A stretch of DNA of 10,014 nucleotides from a bacterium (GTDB lineage Bacteria; UBP7; UBA6624). Made by a program: the position numbers and the translations under genes. The notes under the pieces were generated by a model that did no database searches, was not told the origin of the DNA, and saw only the letters and a list, made by a program, of their open reading frames with translations. Where the stretch lies: contig JACNFQ010000076.1 of NCBI GenBank assembly GCA_014384545.1, forward strand, positions 1-10,014. Direction: 5' to 3'. Below, piece by piece: positions 5,883 through 10,014 of the stretch. Positions within the stretch are counted from its first letter, which is position 1; each line of letters opens with the position of its first letter.

Positions 5883-6623
5883 ATGCCCACTGGGTCAATC
5901 GTTCTGGAAACACTCTTTCTAACAGGAGTTATCTATTGGACATTACGCCCCCTAAAGTCGGCTAAGTTCCTCCGCACCTTTTGGACGATCATGTCGGTGC
6001 TCGTCGTCGCGTGGTTCCTTCAAAGGGGGGGGTGGTTGTCTTTGATGTGGCTCTTGGGCAAAGCGGGGCTTCTCTTACCTATTCTTTTTGTCATTCTCTT
6101 CCAGAACGATATTAAAACGAAGATGGGAGGGATTAGCCTGAGGGGATGGCTTGGGGGTGTTGTGGGTGGAGAGGATGGGAAGGAGGAGATTGTCTCTACA
6201 ATCTTGGGTGCCATTCGTGAATTGAGACGTTCAAGATTGGGAGCTCTCTTCGTATTTGAGGGTGAGACATCCCTCTCATCCGTCCTTGGCGATTTGGGGG
6301 GGGTCTCTCTAAACGCTTCATTGTCCATAGATCTTATCAAATCTATTTTCCATACTCATTCTCCCCTCCACGATGGAGCTGTGATTATTCGAAAGGGACG
6401 TATCAAGAAAGCTCAGGTCATCATTCCCTTGCCAGCTGGGGGGAGTGGTATGGCCGGTTTTGGGACGCGCCATCGTGCAGGAAAGAGTGCTTCTTCAGGA
6501 ACAGATGCCCTATCGGTTATCCTCTCTGAAGAAACAGGTAAGGTTTCTCTCTGTATGCGGGGGCAGATCCAGGAGGGGATTGACCTTTCTACTGTTCAGC
6601 GCATTTTACTGGAGGAGCTTTGA
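5883..6623 (+). CDS. cdaA: Diadenylate cyclase CdaA (DacA), membrane-bound
   Basis: The enzyme joins two ATP into cyclic di-AMP, a second messenger that governs potassium and osmolyte transport and cell-wall balance. The 246 residues contain three hydrophobic segments near the N-terminus (about 6-22, 33-47 and 53-73), then FQNDIKTKMGGI in place of the common 'FQPELRR.LE.IG'. The DAC domain follows (about 105-230): GALFVFEG (120-127), SPLHDGAVII (160-169) with the catalytic DGA, GTRHRAG (194-200) with the RHR motif, and SEETG (215-219). Both catalytic motifs are intact, so it should be active. ATG 5883 is the natural start. Two G8 runs (6025-6032, 6296-6303) lie within glycine codons. The stop overlaps the ybbR TTG. 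The cdaA-ybbR-glmM order is the classic c-di-AMP module; here it directly follows ribosomal genes. Confidence 0.95.
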   Translation: MPTGSIVLETLFLTGVIYWTLRPLKSAKFLRTFWTIMSVLVVAWFLQRGGWLSLMWLLGKAGLLLPILFVILFQNDIKTKMGGISLRGWLGGVVGGEDGKEEIVSTILGAIRELRRSRLGALFVFEGETSLSSVLGDLGGVSLNASLSIDLIKSIFHTHSPLHDGAVIIRKGRIKKAQVIIPLPAGGSGMAGFGTRHRAGKSASSGTDALSVILSEETGKVSLCMRGQIQEGIDLSTVQRILLEEL

Positions 6624-6631
6624 AGAGCTCC
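6614..6631 (+). promoter_or_regulatory. Small inverted repeat around the cdaA stop / ybbR start
   Basis: GGAGCT (6614-6619) and AGCTCC (6626-6631) are perfect reverse complements around the six-base spacer TTGAAG. The spacer holds both the TTG start of ybbR and the TGA stop of cdaA, and part of the presumed ribosome binding site GGAGG (6611-6615) lies in the left arm. As RNA it could form a 6-bp stem (7 with a U-G pair) that hides the binding site until ribosomes finishing cdaA open it. The repeat is seen directly; the regulatory role is inference, and a 6-bp repeat can occur by chance. Confidence 0.3.
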
Positions 6632-7861
6632 ATTCTTAAGCGCATCTCCTCCTTTATCAGGGGAACTTTGCCGCAAGACCCTCTTGAGTGGCAGATCCTG
6701 GTCCTTAGCCTTATCTTGGGGGTGATGATTCAAGTGCAGGTTACGAGTGGAAATCCCAATTATCGGGAGGAGAGGTTTTTGACGGCGGTTGTGCAGAACC
6801 TTCCCCCCGACTATAAGGTGGACCCTGCAGATTTGGAAGTAAAGGTGACGCTTTCAGGGGGACGAAACCGTTTGGCGAATCTCCTCAATGAAGATCTAGA
6901 AGTCTTTATGAATTTTGGTGATTTGCCTGAAATTGGGGGGCAAGCTCACCCCATCTTGATCGTCAGGGTTCCAGCAGGCATTGAGGTTGTGGGGGGGAAT
7001 AGACGGATCTCTCTTCCGGTTGAAAGGTGGATTACGCGCACTATGGATGTCGAGAAGTTTCATAGAGAGACCAAGCCAGAGGGGGTAGAAGTCATTTCGG
7101 GCTCCCCCGATCCTCCTTCACTTGTCGTTAGTGGGCCCTATGAAGCGATGTCTGAGTTGGTGAATGTGGAGGTTGAAATCAATCTAGGGACGATCTTTCA
7201 ATCTGAGCGGCTCACACTAGAACCCTTGGGGCGAGATGGAAATAAGCGCATTATCCGCGGACTCCTCTTTGAGCCTTCAGAGGTAGCTGTTGAAGTCCAA
7301 GCGACAACGGTCTTGGAGCATCGTGTCCTGACAGTCGTCCCCGAGTTTTCGGGCTCTTTGGCAGAGGGACATTACATCCGTACCTTTTCGGTTGATCCTC
7401 CTCGCGTCATACTTGTAGGAGCGGGGAAGGATGTTCGCGACTTGATTTCCTTGAGTACGGTCCCGATTGCCCTCGTGGGGCGAGATGAGACTTTCTTCGT
7501 TGAGATTCCTCTTTTCCCCCCCAGGGACTCAAAGGCAACTCCAGACGTGGTGACGGTCGCTGTGGAGATTGCTCAAATCATTGAAGATGTCAGGCTGGAA
7601 GGAATCCCTGTATATGTTCGGGGCGGAGGGGGTTGGCATGTGGAACCATCTGTCATTACATTGATACTTAGGGGACCCGTCACACAGCTCTCTTTACTCA
7701 CACCCGAACAGATTTTGGCTGATGTCCGTATAGAGGCGTTGCCCTGTCAGGAGTCAACCGAGTGTGAGCAGCGCCTTGAAATCTCGTTGCCTGATGGGCT
7801 GGTCGTGAAGGAGACATTCCCCGAGATGGTCGTCTTGACCAAACTGTCTGGTGCGGTCTAG
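6620..7861 (+). CDS. ybbR: YbbR-domain protein CdaR, regulator of CdaA
   Basis: CdaR is a membrane-anchored protein that binds CdaA and tunes c-di-AMP production. The 413 residues show a basic N-terminus, one membrane helix (about 24-41), and an extracytoplasmic part made of four YbbR-like repeats at roughly 52-137, 139-228, 235-318 and 322-408. Each has the pattern of a beta strand, 'P..V.V.G' and a closing hydrophobic strand (SLVVSGP, RVILVGAG, ITLILRGP are visible). Four repeats is the number known for the B. subtilis protein. Start TTG 6620 overlaps the cdaA stop (TTGA); GGAGG at 6611-6615 is unusually close (4 nt), and no better upstream or nearby start exists. Two cysteines (376, 382) sit in the last repeat. 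Sequence is poorly conserved in this family, so the call rests on topology, repeats and position between cdaA and glmM. Confidence 0.85.
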   Translation: MKSSILKRISSFIRGTLPQDPLEWQILVLSLILGVMIQVQVTSGNPNYREERFLTAVVQNLPPDYKVDPADLEVKVTLSGGRNRLANLLNEDLEVFMNFGDLPEIGGQAHPILIVRVPAGIEVVGGNRRISLPVERWITRTMDVEKFHRETKPEGVEVISGSPDPPSLVVSGPYEAMSELVNVEVEINLGTIFQSERLTLEPLGRDGNKRIIRGLLFEPSEVAVEVQATTVLEHRVLTVVPEFSGSLAEGHYIRTFSVDPPRVILVGAGKDVRDLISLSTVPIALVGRDETFFVEIPLFPPRDSKATPDVVTVAVEIAQIIEDVRLEGIPVYVRGGGGWHVEPSVITLILRGPVTQLSLLTPEQILADVRIEALPCQESTECEQRLEISLPDGLVVKETFPEMVVLTKLSGAV

Positions 7862-9152
7862 CAGAGTTTTGACTCTCTTTGGCACGGATGGGGTGAGAGG
7901 GAGTTATCCGGAGAGAATCAATGAGGAACTGGTCGCACGATTGGTGGCTGGTTTCTGTGCAACGATTCCACCTGGAAACCTCATTATCGGGCGGGATACC
8001 CGTTCTTCCGGACTCTCTCTAGCGAGAGCAGCAGGAGAGGCAGGGGCTGGTTCGGGTCGTGTCGTTGTGGACTTGGGCGTCGTACCTACCCCTCTCGTAT
8101 CGATGGCGATTGGGTCTCGAGGCGCTGTGGGGGGTGTCGTCCTTTCGGCAAGTCATAATCCCCCCCACCATAATGGAATCAAGTTTTTTGATGGGAACGG
8201 GGCAAAACTGCTTGAGTCTTCGGAGAGATTGATAGAGCGCGCGATGCCCAAGAACCCTCCCCATGGAACAAAGGGGGATGAGGTGGATGGTGTGGAAGAG
8301 TATTTGGAGCGATTAGAGGGAGTCATTCCTTCAAGAGAAGGTCGTTGGCACCTTGATGTCGCCTACGGAGCAGCGTGTGAAGTCGCTCCTGCAGCATTCC
8401 GAAGGTTAGGAAGAGAAGTTGTGGTGCTCCATCACCAGCCCCGAGGAGAGAGAATCAATGTGGATTGTGGTGTCTTGGGGATGGATGCCTTGGTTGAGAG
8501 CGTAAGGGCGGACCCCAACGCCAAAGGGGGATTTGCATTTGATGGTGATGCAGACCGATGTCTTGCTCTTTCGCCGCAAGGAGAAGTCTTGGATGGAGAT
8601 GACCTCCTTTATGCTTGGACGGCTCAAGAGGTAAGTGAGGGTAGGGCGGTGGAATGTGTGGTGGGGACCACGATGTCAAATGGTGGTTTAGGGAAAGCAC
8701 TCTCTCGTTTGGGAACGCGGCTCGTTCGCGTAGGTGTGGGCGACAGAGAAGTCGCAGAAGGAATCGCTCTTTCTAGAGCATCGTTGGGTGGAGAGCCTTC
8801 TGGGCATACGATCTTTCCAGGGATTGCCCCCACGGGTGACGGGATTCTCTCTGCCTTGATTTGGACCGAGTTGGCAGGTGAGGGAACGATGGACGATTGG
8901 GTAGGTGCTTGGGAGAAACACACCCAAGTTCATCAATCGATTCCCCTCACAGAGAAAGCGCGTTCTCGATGGGAAAAAGAGGGTGAAAGGAGGGAGCGAA
9001 CAGCAAGGAGAGAGTTGCCAGATGAGGTCCGAATCATCGTTCGACCTTCTGGAACCGAGCAGATACTCAGATTGATGGTTGAGCACGCTGACGCCACAGT
9101 CGCCAAGGACTCATTGCACCTCTTACTCCAGAAAGTCCGAGCGTGGTTGTGA
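7851..9152 (+). CDS. glmM: Phosphoglucosamine mutase
   Basis: GlmM turns glucosamine-6-phosphate into glucosamine-1-phosphate, the step before UDP-GlcNAc and hence peptidoglycan. In 433 residues the alpha-phosphohexomutase landmarks are in order: LFGTDGVRG (9-17), LSASHNP with the phosphorylated Ser101, FDGDADR (230-236) holding the metal aspartates, VGDR (296-299), GGEPSGH (313-319), TGDG (328-331) and RPSGTEQ (398-404). Two positions depart from the family: the sugar loop is normally GGEQSGH (Gln to Pro) and the phosphate loop normally SGTEP (Pro to Gln). GlmM is preferred over other hexomutases because of FGTDGVRG, length and the cdaA-ybbR context. The start is uncertain: GTG 7851 overlaps ybbR by 11 bases, while TTG 7869 would give MTLFGTDG, close to the usual N-terminus; neither has a clear ribosome binding site. 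The stop overlaps acpS. Confidence 0.93.
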   Translation: MRSSRVLTLFGTDGVRGSYPERINEELVARLVAGFCATIPPGNLIIGRDTRSSGLSLARAAGEAGAGSGRVVVDLGVVPTPLVSMAIGSRGAVGGVVLSASHNPPHHNGIKFFDGNGAKLLESSERLIERAMPKNPPHGTKGDEVDGVEEYLERLEGVIPSREGRWHLDVAYGAACEVAPAAFRRLGREVVVLHHQPRGERINVDCGVLGMDALVESVRADPNAKGGFAFDGDADRCLALSPQGEVLDGDDLLYAWTAQEVSEGRAVECVVGTTMSNGGLGKALSRLGTRLVRVGVGDREVAEGIALSRASLGGEPSGHTIFPGIAPTGDGILSALIWTELAGEGTMDDWVGAWEKHTQVHQSIPLTEKARSRWEKEGERRERTARRELPDEVRIIVRPSGTEQILRLMVEHADATVAKDSLHLLLQKVRAWL

Positions 9153-9499
9153 TTCGAGGAATCGGGCTTGATATCGTCGCTGAAGACGAAGTGGCGGGTT
9201 GGTTAGATTGGTCTGAAGAGCGGTGGGAGAAAACATTGGCTCCTTGTGAAAGGAAGGAGCGGATAGAAAGGGGATGGAAAGCGCGTCACTTGGCTGCTCG
9301 GATTGCTGCAAAGGAAGCGTTATTCAAGGCGACGGGTCTTTCTTTTCGCCCGTGGGAAGTAGGGGTTGTGCGCGAAGATGGTGCTCCTGGGTTTTGGCTC
9401 TCTGAGAGGATGGGCAATGCATTAGAGGGATATGTTCTCCATCTCTCTTTGACCCATGCAGGGGGGGTCGCAGCCGCCGTCGTGGTCGTCGAGGAATGA
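9149..9499 (+). CDS. acpS: Holo-[acyl-carrier-protein] synthase
   Basis: AcpS transfers 4'-phosphopantetheine from coenzyme A to a serine of acyl carrier protein, activating it for fatty-acid synthesis. From GTG 9149 the 116 residues begin MIRGIGLDIV, the typical 'MI.GIGIDIVEI' with magnesium-binding Asp8. The second signature RIAAKEALFKATG (51-63) carries Glu56, and the C-terminal LSLTHAGGVAAAVVVVEE corresponds to 'SLSH...YA.A.V..E' with His103 kept and Thr for the second Ser. Start 9149 overlaps the glmM stop as GTGA; an in-frame GTG at 9143 would add two residues and is less likely. Length is close to the usual 120-126. The stop overlaps the next ATG. A G7 run lies at 9461-9467. Confidence 0.93.
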   Translation: MIRGIGLDIVAEDEVAGWLDWSEERWEKTLAPCERKERIERGWKARHLAARIAAKEALFKATGLSFRPWEVGVVREDGAPGFWLSERMGNALEGYVLHLSLTHAGGVAAAVVVVEE

Positions 9500-10014
9500 G
9501 GGTTGTTATTCCTTCTCGCCTAGGTGGCGTGATGTTGGACGAACTCCTTCTCGCTTTGGAAGGAGAGGGAGTCTCACCTAAAGATGTCCTGGTCGTTCGA
9601 GATGGTGGTGATGAGTGGATGGAGAGCCGACTTTGTCCCGATCCCCAAGGGCCCACAAGGAGGATGGGATTTGCTGGTGCTGCCGATTGGGGTATTCGTC
9701 ATGCTGATGCCCGGGAAGTGCTGCTATTGAATGATGATCTTCTTCCTGAAGAGGGGCTGATTGAGGGATTGAATCAGATTAGAGATAAAGCCCCCTTTAT
9801 TGGGTGTCGACTCTTGAATTTTGAAGGGACTGTCGTAGAGTTTGATGGGGGGGGAATGAACGCCTTGGGATTCGCCCTCTCTTTAGGGTGTGGAGAACGA
9901 CCGACTGAGAAACGAGGGGGCGAGACTCTCTTTGCCAGTGGGGCAGCCGTTCTTCTGAATGCTCAGGCGTGCAGTTCGGTGGGGGGGTATGCGACTGGTT
10001 TTTTTGCGTATTTT
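9496..10014 (+). CDS. Family 2 glycosyltransferase (rhamnosyltransferase-like), 5' part
   Basis: An open frame from ATG 9496 (overlapping the acpS stop, ATGA) runs to the window edge: 173 residues of a gene that continues downstream. It resembles GT-A fold transferases of the WbbL/rhamnosyl type: MRVVIPSR at the start, RRMGFAGAADWGIRHA (55-70) in place of 'N.GFAGA.N.GI..A', LLLNDDLLP (76-84) with the metal/nucleotide-binding acidic pair, then LFASGAAVLLN (145-155) and SVGGYATGFFAYF (161-173). In relatives the catalytic 'ED.DL' follows directly, just past the edge. The early 'V.DNGS.D' motif is not recognisable; the matching stretch reads VVRDGGDEW. It probably adds a sugar to a cell-surface polymer, but donor and acceptor cannot be told. 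The ribosome binding site is weak. G8 (9847-9854) and G7 (9981-9987) runs lie inside the gene. Confidence 0.8.
   Translation, partial: MRVVIPSRLGGVMLDELLLALEGEGVSPKDVLVVRDGGDEWMESRLCPDPQGPTRRMGFAGAADWGIRHADAREVLLLNDDLLPEEGLIEGLNQIRDKAPFIGCRLLNFEGTVVEFDGGGMNALGFALSLGCGERPTEKRGGETLFASGAAVLLNAQACSSVGGYATGFFAYF

Noticed and set aside
6296-6303. Suspected frameshift at a G8 run
   Set aside because: The cdaA frame continues correctly on both sides with intact DGA and RHR motifs; the same holds for the other runs inside complete genes.
9324-9656. 110-residue minus-strand open frame spanning acpS and the glycosyltransferase
   Set aside because: Both + strand genes have clear family motifs over this stretch; the reverse frame is Pro/Arg/Ser-rich shadow sequence.
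1-10014. Defence system, CRISPR array, toxin-antitoxin pair, mobile element or tRNA
   Set aside because: All but 26 bases are occupied by recognisable housekeeping or envelope genes; no direct-repeat arrays, transposase or integrase motifs, or tRNA-like cloverleaf seen.

Overview
The window is a bacterial housekeeping region of roughly 50% GC in which every gene lies on the + strand. Seventeen genes follow one another with almost no space: 12 of the 16 junctions overlap, and the other four hold only 26 bases of spacer in total (longest 13 nt). I see no promoter, terminator, RNA gene, CRISPR array, insertion sequence or prophage. The whole window reads as the middle of one long co-transcribed operon that enters from upstream (rpsE) and leaves downstream (a glycosyltransferase cut by the window end).

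Layout. 1-2878 is the end of the spc-type ribosomal cluster: rpsE (3' end), rplO, secY, adk, infA, rpmJ. 2878-5038 is the alpha-type cluster: rpsM, rpsK, rpoA, rplQ. 5031-5869 is the L13-S9 pair (rplM, rpsI). 5883-9152 is the cyclic-di-AMP and cell-wall module: cdaA (diadenylate cyclase), ybbR/cdaR (its membrane regulator) and glmM (phosphoglucosamine mutase). 9149-10014 holds acpS (holo-ACP synthase) and the start of a GT2 glycosyltransferase. One transcript would therefore serve ribosome building, RNA polymerase alpha, the Sec channel, nucleotide balance, c-di-AMP signalling, amino-sugar supply for peptidoglycan, and fatty-acid carrier activation: growth rate tied to envelope synthesis.

Organism. 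The cdaA-ybbR-glmM trio and the absence of rpsD between rpsK and rpoA resemble Firmicutes-like arrangements. However, rpmD (L30) is missing between rpsE and rplO, map is missing between adk and infA, and several conserved proteins carry unusual residues (alpha-CTD, GlmM, Adk). This suggests a divergent, possibly uncultivated bacterial lineage; I cannot name a phylum from the sequence alone.

I do not see a new defence or mobile system. The points worth checking are the direct joining of the ribosomal operon to the c-di-AMP/GlmM module, the stop-start coupling along the whole run, the small hairpin at the ybbR start, the altered alpha-CTD and GlmM motifs, the missing rpmD, and an excess of G/C runs of 7-8 bases inside genes.
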